49,428 bases of DNA from Phlegmacium glaucopus (taxonomy: Eukaryota; Basidiomycota; Agaricomycetes; Agaricales; Cortinariaceae), in the NCBI GenBank assembly GCA_015039465.1, contig MU130067.1, forward strand, positions 1-49,428, written 5' to 3'. Positions 33,752 to 44,680 of this stretch are shown piece after piece. Under the pieces are notes generated by a model. It was given only the letters and a program-made list of their open reading frames with translations, was not told the origin of the DNA and made no database searches. Position 1 is the first letter of the stretch, and each line of letters starts with the position of its first letter. Made by a program: the position numbers and the translations under genes.

Positions 33752-34730
33752 TCAATTGAAAGGTGGGCCAAGATGGTATGCGGGAGGATCCGTTTCAAAA
33801 TTACTAGGTCTTTGTTTCCTCCTCGTATCTGTTCTGATCACGGGATCAAGCCTCATTGGCACGGCCTCCTCTAATTTCTTCTTGCGTCTTCGCTTGATGA
33901 CACAGCTTGCAATAACAATGAGAAATATGAGGCTAACAAGACCGACTAAACCAAAAACGATACCCGACCGAACCCTATTCTCCAGAAAGCCTTTTGCAGG
34001 GGCTGGGTTACTCGAGCTAATCGCAGATGTTGTCACGGTGTTACTTGGGCTAATAACAGATGTCTGTGCTCCTGCGGATGCTGTCACGGTAATAGTTTTC
34101 CAGGCGATCGTTGGTACTACAACAGGTGGAGATGAATTTGTGGAGGTGGATGCAGAGGATGAGCATGAGAACGAGGAAGTTGTGGAACTCGACTTGGATG
34201 TTCTTTGAGAAAGCAAAACGACACGGAAAAATTAGCGGTCTTATCGCGTTGTAGGACTGAACTAACGACTCACGATGAGTATCTAGTGGTCAAAGTGGTG
34301 GAGGTTGAACTTTTGAGTGAATCAGTACAGAGTGGCCATATATTCAGAGGGACTCATCATACTGGGCAGATGACGTGCGCGATGTGCTCGATGTCTTCAA
34401 GTTCCCAGTTGACTTAGCCTTTGTGCTCGATGTATTCAAGTTGCCAGTTGACTTAGCCTTCGTGCTCGATGTCTTCAAGTTGCTAGTTGACTTAGCCTTT
34501 GTTGTGCTCGATGTCTTCAAGTTCCCAGTTCGCTTGGCCCGTGTTGTTGACGTAGGCGATCGCCTACCAGAACGAGAGTGCGATCAATGAACACCTGGGC
34601 TCACACAAGTAGACAAACATACAATACCGGGCCACCCCAATCTAAAAGTACGTAGCTTTGGTAAGATTAATGTGGCAGAAAACATCAACTCACGGAGTTG
34701 TCCCTCCTGGAATAACTTCAAATCCTGGGC
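33752..34730 (-). CDS. Family M copy H: mucin-like protein with 45-bp repeats
   Basis: Exon AQDLKLFQEGQL is 34694-34730. One 52-nt intron follows, then a Ser/Thr/Lys exon with four 45-48-bp repeats (KAKSTGNLKTSST type, about 34385-34545). The last exon has SSSTTSSFSCSSSASTSTNS, VTASAGAQT, the span GIVFGLVGLVSLIFLIVIASCVIKRRR and a tail ending TDPPAYHLGPPFN (PPxY). All repeats keep frame. The upstream exon region (34800-34900) is divergent, with changed splice signals, so the start is uncertain. Confidence 0.5.
34385..34545. repeat. 45-48-bp coding tandem repeat in M copy H
   Basis: Four units of the pattern CTCGATGTCTTCAAGTT..CCAGTTGACTTAGCC. The other M copies have a single unit. Lengths of 45 and 48 keep the minus-strand frame. 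Confidence 0.8.
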
Positions 34731-35129
34731 CTCGGCGCTCATCGAATACCAAAAAAAGAAACGAGAGGAAAAATGAAGGTGAGTTCAAAGGAGTCCCATA
34801 TATTGGAATCATTCTTTTAACTCATGGAATCATAGGGTTCTGTGCCGATGCCAACGTCGATTACCCGGACAAATATCACCGTGACAATTCCAAGTATGAC
34901 TCGGAGATCTTCTGACTAGGTCAGAGTAGGCTAGAGTGATATCTTTGTCCAAGCGATGGCAGTCTCAAATCAGACTCTCGATTAGCTAACCATCATTTTT
35001 ACTGCCATCATCAATGATCGCCTGCACAGCAAACTGGTCCTTCTCTTTCCCACCCACCGCCCCCCACAGTCAACTTCTCTACAAAATCACTAACCAACAG
35101 TTTTAGTTGCCTACATCCTGTGCAGAGAA

Positions 35130-35435
35130 GCCAGATTGGTACTCAAATCCTTTGTATCAATTACTGGAATATTCCCTGAGTACTTACCCATAACTGACGT
35201 GAATTATTGTTCTTACCACGAGAACCAGGTTTCTTGCTCGCTTTATGCAGTGGCCTCCTATTCACGCCTGCAATGGCTTGGTGGCCAATCGTGTTCTATC
35301 CAGAGGACCGATGGACCCCGGTTCCGAAAGGGCATGATTGCTATGGTATGGTATGCGTGTAACTACGCTAGGTATGACTTGGTTCGTCTATTATCTGGAA
35401 CGCTGGGAATGGCGCTCTTGGTGAATCTTGATTGA
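35130..35435 (+). pseudogene. Fused remnant of gene U and MFS 3' end
   Basis: Text from the middle of gene U (RFMQWPPIHA region, to about 35270) runs directly into the MFS C-terminal text (WLGGQSCSIQ frame; real frame WWPIVFYPEDRWTPVPKG). Only about 300 bases remain of the plus-strand genes in this ninth unit. Confidence 0.5.
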
Positions 35436-35965
35436 AGACGTATCTCAAAGCAAAAACTCAGGTGACCTTGGAAATTTGGATCCTTCAGACTCTAATGCTA
35501 GGTGGTGGGCAAAGACTTAAGGCAAGCGCCCGTCGTAATGTATAAATATTTGATAATTGACTTGTTGTACGAATAACATTGTGACTCGCCAGGAGTCTAT
35601 TTTAAATAAGCAATTGTACCAATAAAAAGCGAGAACAAGGGGGTGAGGGTGAGAGTGAGAGTTCTATAGAACAGCTTGACGACATCTGTCGGAAATAGGA
35701 ATCTGTCGGAAATAACATCTTTGACTGTGCGATGAGGTAAGGAGAGGCTTTGATGACAATAGTGATGGTGATGGTGGTAAGTGAGTGATTGCGATCGAGC
35801 TCCCGAGCTCCGGAGTTCGATGGAACGGATCAATTGAAAGGTGGACCAGGGTCAGTGCTGTAATAAACAACATGTTGTGGTGGGGTCAACCAGGCGGAGG
35901 GCGGTTGAAACTGACCGACCCGGCGATGGGGAGATGTTGTGAGATATATGTATTGGGTAGGATAC

Positions 35966-36790
35966 TTATGGACGATATGGAGGGGGATTCGTTTCATAAT
36001 TGCTAGGCCTTGGTTTCCCTGCTGTATCGGTTTCGATCACGGGATCTCGATCAAACCCCACGGCCTCCTCTAATAGGTTCTTCTTGCGTCTTCGCTTGAT
36101 GACACAGCTTGCGATAACAATGACAAATATGAGGCCAACAAGACCGACTAAACCAAAAACAACACCCGACAGAACTTTATTCTCCAAAAAGCCTTTTGCA
36201 GGGGCTGGGTTACTCGAGCTAATGGCAGATATCTGTCCTCCTGCGGATGCTGTCACGGTAACTTGAATAGTGTTCCCGGCAACCGTTGTTACCACAACAA
36301 GTGGAGAAGAATTTGAGGTGGATGTAGAGGGTGAGGATGTAGAGGATAAGGATAAGGACGAGGAAGCTGTGAAACTCGATATTCTTTGAGAAAGAAAAAC
36401 GACGCCAAAAAATTAGCGGTCTTATCGCGTTGTAGGACGGAATTAATGACTCACAATGTAAAGCTAGTAGTCGAAGTGGTGGAGGTTGAACTTTTGGGCT
36501 AATCAGTAAGGAGTAGCATATATTCAGAGGCACTCATCATACTCGGTAGATGACGTGCTCGATGTGGTCGGTGTGTTACCAGTTACTTTGGCCTCTGTTG
36601 CTGACGTAGTAGACGTTGTTCTACCAGAACAAGAGTCCAATCAATGAACAGCTGGACTCACGCAAGTAGAAAAACATACGACACCCCGACAATAGAGACA
36701 ACTAAAAGTACATAGCTTTAGTAAGATCAATGTGGCAGAAAACACCAACTCACGTTGTCTCTCCTGGAGTAACTTTAAATCCTGAATCTG
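35966..36790 (-). CDS. Family M copy I: mucin-like protein with shortened PPPYRP tail
   Basis: A first exon near 36754-36790 reads IQDLKLLQERQ, followed by one small intron and Ser/Thr exons to about 36395. The last exon has VTVTASAGGQI, the span GVVFGLVGLVGLIFVIVIASCVIKRRR and a tail ending NPPPYRP then stop. The usual HLGPPFN end is replaced by RP while PPxY is retained. Copy J has the same tail, so I and J form a subgroup. Downstream (35870-35965) and upstream (36840-37200) flanks are also shared with J. Confidence 0.45.
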
Positions 36791-36839
36791 AGCGCCCATC
36801 AAATACCATAAAAAAAAAACAAGAGGCAAACTGAGGGTG

Positions 36840-37529
36840 AGTTGAAAGGAGAAAGAAAAAGGTTCGACAACCAGAGGAAACGACTCGGCCTCCAGTCACC
36901 ATTGCTCCACTTCGTACCTTGGTCCCAAATAACTATTTATAGTTGCTGGTAACAGGACGGTCGACTCCGAGGTGTTATGAGACACCTTGCTCATCTGTGG
37001 CCCTAATGTGGCCCGTCATAATAAATTGAACAGCCACTTCAATGCCATTACCCATGTAGTACGTGTTGCAGATTCCTATCTTCACTCCTATTCAATGCAT
37101 TACAATTTCATATTTTGGCCTGCAGAGAAAGTCATGAAGAGGACGACCCTTTCACGCTCGTCTACGAGCGCCGTTCGTCCGCGAACGATGATAGCAACTG
37201 AGCAAGATCATTCGGATTCATTCCACAATTTTTATGTGCCGGGCCAGATACGTTAGGAACAAAAACTATCCAGGAATTCCCTTTTCTCGGTTTTGCCTAC
37301 ATTCCTGGAGCCGTTGATAGTAGATTGATCAACTTGGGGTTGGTAAAAGGTCGAATATTTAAAATCAAACTGCTCTTAACCCATATGTTCTTAACCCAAG
37401 AAAAGGTAAGACATATATGCACTGATCTTCCAACCTGGACTGCCTGATTTGTAGATTATGTTTACTATTTAGTTTAGAGAAAACTAAAAATATCTTTATA
37501 CATATTCTATTTTTATACATTCTTTGGGA
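36840..37529. other. Intergenic; 5' flank of M copy I
   Basis: 36840-37200 is similar to 42250-42620 beside copy J, including the hairpin CGCTCGTCTACGAGCG near 37157. No coding gene seen. 37260-37529 separates this from the P450 stop codon and is AT-rich near its end, consistent with a terminator region. Confidence 0.5.
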
Positions 37530-39773
37530 TTACTGAGGCGCAGAAAACGAAGACCTGATCATCGCAGCCCGCCTGTTATCCCGTACTTTCACATCACAAA
37601 CAAAGGGATTAGGTACCAGCACCATTCCAAGCTACAAGGTCAAGTTACTAAAAAAAAGGATGCCGACATGATATGGGACGCAATTACCTCGTTATACCGG
37701 TCCATCCCCAAGGTAAAAGGCTCCGTTGCCTTCAAAGGGCTAAATACAAATGCCCATACAAGATTGATAGCGTTTAAGGCCTGCAAATTTTGATTAGTCA
37801 CTTGAACAGTCCAACTATCGGGTGTTTACGATTGTGCGGCGGCCCATCCTTTCGCCAGGGCAAATCCGCTAAGTAGACAGACATCAGCCAAATATATATC
37901 TATCGAAACGATGCAAATTCACCCTGCCCGCCCCAAAACCAAAGTTGTCCCGGAAACCCCTGATATCTGCTCCAGGCTTAGTCCCAAAACTATTCTCGAG
38001 GAAACGCTCCGGTCGGAAGGTCTCTGGTTCTTCAAAAATATCTAGGTCAACATCAGCTAACATACCAAGGTAAGACCCCAATTGATCTTAACTGACCAGG
38101 GTCATGCATGATACCCCCTGCCATGTAAATTAAATCACTGTTAACAGACCGGCAAGGACTGTTCACATACACGTATTCATAAAGAGCAAAGTATCCTTTG
38201 GGATGACATGGCCTTTGTACTGCGACGAAGGATCAATGCCGCACCTTCTAGGAGAAAGGGCCAGCTAACGCACAGTTATATCCTCAGTCGCCATATGTGG
38301 CACAGCGAGAGGCCCGAGAGGTCTGAAACGATGAATCTATTTGGCATATTGTTTCCAAATGGTAAATGATTGAAGACTACCAAATTTACCTCGTTGATGA
38401 AACCTTGCAAATATGGTAATTGCTCATAGTCTGCTAAATTTGGCATACGAGCGGAACCTATAACTCTATCGATCTCGGTGTGGATGCATTGTTGGCATTC
38501 CGGGTACGACAAGAGAGCGAGCACAAATGCCTTTAGGAAAGAAGCTGACGTTTCTGCCCCTCCATCCATAAGCACTGCACCAAGGAACCTGGAAGTTGAA
38601 TGATCGTGTATTAGTCTCCGCAGGATATAGAAAGTCAGTAGACAGACGAAATATCTTTTCGCGACAATCCCAGCTCTTCCTGGCGGTCCAGCACTTTCTC
38701 AATGTAACACCCCGTACCGCGTCCCATTTTGACTGCTTGATCGCACTCATCCAAAAGTGAGTCGAAGAGGCGATTTCGCACCAGTTTCATAAGGTCCAAA
38801 TGAGTGGTCCACTGAAAGGATTGCATCATCAGCTACTCTGATGGTGCGTCCATGAAAAGCCTTACTGGCGCCAACCAGCGGGGGATGTATTTTATCCATG
38901 GCATGATTTCAACAGGAGGAAACCTGGTTGTGTCATTGACCTCATTCGCCAATTTAACTGTCTTGAAATACACCTCTGCTTCGCTATGTTTGAAAACTGG
39001 GAAGCGCTTTCCGTATATGAGGGATGTGATCGTGGACACTGTGGTTCGCATGATATGGGTGTATAGTTCCTGGCAAAGTAAAGTGTTAAACCATGAATTT
39101 AGTTGAGACCATTAAAACATGCCTCGGGGGATATGAGGAGATCGTATAGCAGTTGAATAGATTCAGCTTCTTGAGTAGGCAAATGGCTATCAACTGCCTC
39201 GACAGTGAGGAACATCTGAAAAGCCTTTCGGGAGCGGCGCCAGACACCTGTGTCTATGGATAGACTTAGACTGCATCGCTTATAAGGGAATGGGATGGGT
39301 TAACTCACTTGCACTTTCTATAACCATGTAAAGACCGTCCGTAGTGAGTTGCATAAGAGAACGAGGGCGACCTGCGGTCAAGGAACCAGTTGTATCCAGT
39401 ATGTCTTTGACTGCAGAAGGGCTCGAGATTACGATCATGGTGCTATTGAAAACCTTAACATAAATCATACTGGAGTCAACCAAGGGCGTAGACCTCCTGA
39501 GGAAGAAAAATCACTGAAAAGATGGCCCCATATTCTTTCGCCCATGCTGTAAATCTAGCTGAGGTATATGAGGATTCTCACGATTTCGGCTGTAGACTGG
39601 TGCAACTTTACTGACTGTAGCTGTAGACGTGACTTAGGAAGCAGGTGGATGTTTCCGATAATTGGTTTGGTGGGTGGTCCAGGTGGTAAGTGACGCTCTC
39701 GCCGCCCAAGCCCCCACAGCCAGTACGCTAGAAAAGTTAGAGATAACCAAAAGATATACCGGATGGGATCCAT
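37530..39773 (-). CDS. Cytochrome P450 monooxygenase, 14 exons
   Basis: Exons (5' to 3', minus strand): 39773-39616, 39554-39515, 39453-39309, 39247-39123, 39069-38866, 38811-38648, 38588-38390, 38336-38274, 38219-38171, 38117-38097, 38056-37923, 37868-37830, 37780-37688, 37631-37530. These sum to 1536 nt, 511 residues, the normal size. Features: N-terminal membrane anchor (IFWLSLTFLAYWLWG), the proline hinge PPGPP, the I-helix MDGGAETSAS, the K-helix ExxR as EIHR, FRPERF, and the haem loop FGFGAGRRICPG with its cysteine. It is a microsomal haem-thiolate oxygenase; the substrate cannot be told. Intron 4 uses a GC donor (GAG|GCATGT); intron 2 appears to end in AAG and is the least certain join. 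It resembles the large Agaricomycete P450 groups. No other biosynthetic genes are adjacent. Confidence 0.88.
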
Positions 39774-41190
39774 TACATGAAATACTGACCGAATTGTACT
39801 GCACTTTATAAGACTGGCTCAATATCGATCCCCGTCAGAGGAGTCCTTGATTCTCACGGTCAGCAGGAATTTTACCAAAAAGTTCAACGTGCAGAGGACA
39901 ATGAGGGGATATATTACGTAGTCTTCCGTCCTATTATATGCGACCCTGCTGAGAGAAGTCATTTTAGATTGCACATGAGGATCAGATTACAGTGTCCATG
40001 ACGAGTCCGTCTATGGCGCACTTCGCTTATGACTGTTTTCTTTAGCCTCGTTCCCATCCAGGTTGCGGGTGTGAACTTTACCCCTAGTACTACCAACGGA
40101 CCGTAAATTCTGCGCAGGATTACACATTAGCAATAGTAAAAATCATGCGCGGATGAAGCAGGGGGGTCTGCAAAAGAAGAAAAAAACAGGAAAGATATCA
40201 ACGAGAATCGTCATTACTCAGATGTGCATCAAGATTAAACGTCTCCCAAAATTAATGAAGATACCATGTATGTAAGTGTAAAAAAAACACTCGATGTTGA
40301 TTTCAAATCCACATATATACCACAGCATCTGCGCGGCGCGCCTATAAACCCGCCGAAATGGGCAATCCTATCTTCCGGCTTGAAATTCAGAAACTCTTGA
40401 GTAAAACCTGTTGAGATATGTCTTTGGCTTTGCGTACTCACTTGTTTGTTCCAAGTTCTCAGTATTGAGAACTTGCGGTAAGATTAGGGTGAAGAAGAGC
40501 TTTGGTCTGAATACCTCTTTTCCGATGCACTTTTCCCAAAAATCAAGTACTTCACTTCCTTTCGTCCTTTTCTGATTTTCCTGGGACGTCCCGGACGGGG
40601 AACGATCGACTTTGGGGGGGGTCAATAATAAGCACACGAGTAGGATGGAAAGTTGGAAACGGAGAATGGTAGTTACCACGAGGGTGCGAGCAGCATCTGA
40701 ATCTACATTACTCATTTGATTGACAACCACCATAGTCAGCAGATAATTCATCGCAAATCTCAAGTTTCTCAACAATACTATAGTAGTGGTCTCGATTGTT
40801 CCACTCAATGTCTTGTCACATCTACAAATCAAACAAAAACACAAGTTTAAATCCAGGTATGAGAGCCACAGTCTCACAAAAGAATCTTACCGACTCGAGG
40901 TGGAAACGGCGATAACGATGGAAGATATATCTCGCCCCTTAATACATCATGATGTGGTAGGTAGCAGATAGAGGATAGCAAATAGTCATAATAAAATTAA
41001 GTTGTGTGCGCAGAATCCAGTACCTTGTAGTCTCTTAACTATAACGGACGACAAAATCCTCAGGCTCTCGTGCCTGATCCGAGGACATACATGATCTAAT
41101 AAACATAAAACATATTTACTGAATGAATATTAAATATATATACATATTGAAATTTAAGAATAAGGTAGCAACTTTCGGCGATCAACCTGT
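39774..41190. other. Intergenic region with one gene fragment
   Basis: The P450 promoter should lie just above 39773; no clear TATA box was picked out. 40485-40622 is a gene fragment listed separately. The rest has only short open stretches without family resemblance. Confidence 0.4.
40485..40622 (-). pseudogene. Fragment of the 42945-44296 gene
   Basis: Encodes TPPKVDRSPSGTSQ and KGSEVLDFWEKCIGKE, nearly the same as the linker between the helical N-terminus and the EF-hand-like part of the gene at 42945-44296, including the start of the next intron. Neither the helical domain nor the C-terminal domain is present. It sits in an unrelated open stretch. Confidence 0.6.
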
Positions 41191-41311
41191 AGGTGCGAGC
41201 AACATGTTGTTCTGCTGGGGTCAATCAGGCGGAGGGCGGTTGAAACTGACCGACCTCGCGATGGGGAGATGTTGTGGGACACATGTATGGGGTAGGCAAG
41301 GGGTAGGATAC

Positions 41312-42213
41312 TTATGGGCGATATGGGGGGGGATCCATTTCATGATTGCTAGGTCCTGGTTTCCTCGTTGTATCAATTTCGATCACGGCGGGATCAAACC
41401 TCACTGGTGTGACGGCCTCCTCTAATAGTTTTTTCTTGCGTCTTCGCTTGATGACACAAGTTGCAATAACAATGAGAAATATGAGGCCAACAAGACCAAA
41501 AACAATACCCAACAGAACCCTATTCCCCAAAAAGGCTTTTGCAGGGGCTGGGTTACTCGAGCTAATGGCAAATGTCTGTCCTCCTGCGGATGCCGTCGCG
41601 GTGTTACTCGAGCTAATAGCAGATGTCTGTCCTCCTGTGGATACTGTCGTGACGGTAATAGTTTCCCCAGAGAGCGTTGTTACCACGACAAGTGGAGAAG
41701 AATTTGTGGAGGTGGATGTAGGGAATGAGGGCGAGGGCGAGGACGAGGAAGTTATGAAATTCGTTGTTCTTTTAGAAAAAAAAGACACAGAAAAGTTAAC
41801 GGTCTTATCGCGTTGTAGGATGGAACTAACGACTCACGATGAACGGCTAGCAGTCGAAATGGTGGTTGAACTTTTGAGTTAATCAGTAAGGAGTGGCATA
41901 TATTCAGAAGGACTCAGCATACTGGGCAGGCGACGTAGATAATGTGCTCGATGTGTTGCCAGTTGATTTGCTCGATGTGTTACCAGTTGATTTGGTCTCT
42001 GTTGTTGACGTAGGCGTAGGCGTGAGCCTACCAGTACGAGAGTCCAATCAATGAAGTTGAATGAACAGCTGGGCTCATACAAGTAGAAAAACATACACCA
42101 CCGGTCCAGGACCGCCAACTGAAAATACATAGCTTTGGTAAGATCAATACGGCAGAAAACACCAACTCACTGAATGATCTCGCCTGGAGTAACTTCAAGT
42201 TCAAATCCTGAGC
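41312..42213 (-). CDS. Family M copy J: detached mucin-like single-pass protein
   Basis: First readable exon 42171-42213 (43 nt: AQDLNLKLLQARSF, with a six-base in-frame insertion against the other copies), one small intron, then Ser/Thr exons to about 41830. The last exon carries VVTTLSGETITVT, two GGQT modules, the span GIVFGLVGLIFLIVIATCVIKRRR (shorter by one VGL unit) and a tail ending DPPPYRP. It lies 4.5 kb from the main array, with its own copy of the flanks of copy I, so it was moved by a separate duplication on the other side of the P450. Confidence 0.45.
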
Positions 42214-42944
42214 CTGAGCGCTCATTAAATACCAAAAAAATAACAAGAGGAAAAAATGAGGGTGAGTTCAAAGGAGTGAAAGACAAAGGTTTGGCAACAG
42301 AAAACGACTCGGGCTCCAGGCGCCATGACGGCGTTTTAGTTTCCGGGTTTTTGCAGTTTTTGGATGTTTTTACATACATAGTTTTCCTCAAATAATTTAT
42401 TCTAGCCAAATTTGGTTACCTTATTTACGTGAGAGGTCATTGTAATAAATTGAATACTCCAGCGCCATGATCCATGCTAGTGCATGTCGCAGATCCCTAT
42501 CCTTGACTCCTACTCAAATTATTACAATATCGTATGATGGCATGCAGAGAGCATCACGAGGAGGAAGCGCCAGATCTCTTCACGCTCGTCTACGAGCGTC
42601 GGGGCCGCCAGGTAGCATTGATGTAGGTAGCTTTTAGTTTGACCAAAACCTGAACATTTCTTGTTGAACAAATATTTGCCAGAATTGGCATCATTGGCGG
42701 CGACTTCTTCTCGTTATAAGGAAAGGGAAATTATAAGTCAAGGGCCCTGAGGGTGAGGATAATTTTGGTCTACAGACCTTGAGTTCAACAATTCATGGGA
42801 TCACTTCCGGTGCCCAGAACTCAAGCACTTCGATCCTCTTTCCCCGGTCCACATCCAGTCTACTATGGAGAACGTCTCGTAATAAGCCATCGTAATAAAA
42901 TATATACGTTACACATTACAAATTATTGGTAATATTTCGAAACA
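42214..42944. other. Intergenic; 5' flank of M copy J
   Basis: 42250-42620 resembles 36840-37200, including the CGCTCGTCTACGAGCG hairpin near 42583. 42620-42944 is AT-rich; no gene seen. The stop of the next gene is at 42945. Confidence 0.5.
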
Positions 42945-44296
42945 TCAAGCGCCACCATATTTGATCCATTGTGTGTCATCTTTTCGACGAGCTGCCAGGT
43001 CGTCGACAAATTGTTCGAATGCCCCATGGTCTATCGAGGATCCTACCATCTTATACGCCTCAACAAAGCGAGTACGATGAATACTCCATTTTGTCGTAAA
43101 AATGAGAATAGGAGCCTCAAATCCTTCTTTCCTGATAAATTTGGTCATTTCTCGTCCCGCTTTGCGATTTTTAAATGAAACTCCTTTAGGACTGAATTCT
43201 GTTCGAACTTGGTCGGATATAAAACGGATGTCAGCCCCGTTGTCGTGTTTCTTGAGAAATTCTAGGAAGTTGAGAGAGTTTTTATAATTTTTACTGTCGA
43301 GTTTACTTTTTTCAGAACTTACCACGATTGGTTAGGATCCAGGTTTTCGCTGCAGAAGTTGATCCAATTTGAACCACTGTTATGCCAGCTTTGCGAGCTC
43401 GGAGTGCTTGCGATGCATTCCCCAGGATATCATCGTCTACCCATATGAGCAAAGGGAGAGTAGGATCTGAATTTTAAAAGTTCGGATAAATCGAATGTAA
43501 AAGATTATCTTTCTTTTTTTTACCTGCTGAATAAGTGTTAACCGTCTCTTTCATATTGCCGTTCTGTACCAGGTCCTGGAGGGTTGCCAAACTAACATAC
43601 CCGGTGTTATTGTGGTCTAGACGGAGGAGTAATCTTTGTCTAGCGACCGCGTCGAGTTTTGTCTTCATCCATGACGACAGTTGCTTACAGAGGTAATCGC
43701 CTTTCACTGACCCAGACTTTTTTTTTGAAAAAGGAACTGTAAGCTCGAAGAGTCAGGGTGAAGAAGCGCTTTGGTTTGGATACCTCTTTTCCGATACACT
43801 TTTCCCAAAACTCAAGTACTTCACTTCCTTTCGCCCCATTTTTCTCTTCCTGGGACGTCCCGGACGTCGACGTTCCGGACGGGGAACGAACGACTTTGGG
43901 CGGTGGTGTTATCAGATTGTATCCTTTTATATGATCGACGATTTGCATGGCGCCCATCAACAAAGTATACTGAGCCATGAGTTGCTCCCGATCCTCTTTC
44001 AGCTGCTGAGTTACCGCCCATGGGTTGATGAGTGCCAACACCCTACGAGGTTTACTTTCCTTCCACGCCTTCATATGCTCGTGTGTGTTACTGAGTACGC
44101 TCTGAAGACCTTCGAGACATTGTTGTAGAGGTAGATTTGTGATCTTTCGAGATAAGAGAGGATGGATGATGTTTTGAATTTGAATGACGATGCTCGATAT
44201 TTGTTGATGTACTGTGTCTTTGTCGTCGTGTTCGGCGATGAAATTGGTGAGGACAACAGCAAGGCCGTATACGGCGTGAGCGACTGCGAGTTCCAT
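42945..44296 (-). CDS. Three-part protein: HeLo-like helices, EF-hand-like, receiver-like domain
   Basis: Exons: 44296-43784, 43716-43524, 43466-43323, 43261-42945; 1167 nt, 388 residues. The first domain (about residues 1-130) is all-helical and resembles fungal HeLo-like/4-helix-bundle cell-death domains (MELAVAHAVYGLAVVL at the start; LMGAMQIVDHIKGYNLI at the end). A Ser/Thr linker and DFWEKCIGKE-type helix lead to an EF-hand-like loop (DHNNTGYVSLAT). The last domain looks like a Rossmann/receiver fold: strand LPLLIWVDDD, GITVVQIGSTSAA, IRFISDQV, APILIFTT, YKMVGSS. Its acidic pair, the Asp after the third strand and the Thr after the fourth match receiver positions; the conserved Lys is not evident. 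The second acceptor lies next to an A9 run and is uncertain. The combination is known in outline in Agaricomycete proteins of unknown function; an incompatibility or cell-death role is inference. Confidence 0.65.
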
Positions 44297-44616
44297 CAGC
44301 GATTAGTGGGATGGAATCTGGGGGGTGAGGGTTTCCTCGTGGATGTGTTCACAGGATCAGTAATGTATGAATGACTCTGCCAGCCAGTCGAACCGCATAC
44401 ACCGCCTTCCTTCAGAACCAGCCTGTCATACATATAAAAGGCACTGGGAAGTGGAGGTAGATGAAGGAGGAACGAGGTGTAATGTACCGATGTTTTGCGT
44501 GGTAGAAATGTAATCGCATTGAGATCATGTGATTCTTTACCTCTTGCTTTCATCCACAACAAGCGGTTTTTGTTCGTTCGCGTTTACTGGTTATTTATCC
44601 GTTTCTCTTCCAGAAT
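44297..44616. other. Promoter region of the 42945-44296 gene
   Basis: About 320 bases between that gene's start and the transposon end at 44617. A minus-strand open stretch is probably a shadow. TATA-like TATATAAAAGG lies near 44430-44440 in minus orientation (plus CATATAAAAGG), a plausible core promoter. Confidence 0.35.
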
Positions 44617-44680
44617 ATACAGGATTTCGGAACTCCATATTTTCATAGAGCCATGGAGTCACATGTAGCAGCTTCGTCAG
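44617..44680. repeat. Left terminal inverted repeat of the KDZ element
   Basis: Outer 22 bases match the right end exactly, followed by a partly matching inner block with the palindrome CCATGG. Confidence 0.8.

Larger units (their letters stand above)
4837..36840. repeat. Degenerate tandem array of multi-gene units
   Basis: Nine units can be traced by shared sequence in the same order and orientation. The landmarks are: the M gene on the minus strand; its 5' flank containing ACCCATGGAATC; a conserved block (4976-5161, 13160-13330, 20530-20690, shorter at 10730-10900, 17725-17900 and 23935-24090) open on both strands and unassigned; the start of gene U; and the MFS transporter. The left side alternates long units (M copies A, C, E) with short units in which U and most of MFS are deleted (M copies B, D). 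A partial short-type unit starts at 4837. A-to-C spacing is 7.8 kb and B-to-D 6.9 kb, so a two-unit block was itself duplicated. Right-hand units are progressively more rearranged. Confidence 0.85.

Noticed and set aside
37150..37200. Hairpins CGCTCGTCTACGAGCG and CGTTCGTCCGCGAACG as terminators or element ends
   Set aside because: The first recurs beside copy J only because the flank is duplicated; there is no U-tract or associated repeat boundary.
37884..37925. P450 truncated before the haem cysteine
   Set aside because: A small intron after FGFGAGR joins to RICPGERMGRRTI, so the haem loop is complete.
38833..38835. In-frame TAG in the P450 as a disabling mutation
   Set aside because: It lies inside a 54-nt intron (GTAAGG...TTTCAG, 38812-38865). 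Splicing joins PRWLAP to WTTHLDL in frame, and the total length becomes the normal 511 residues.
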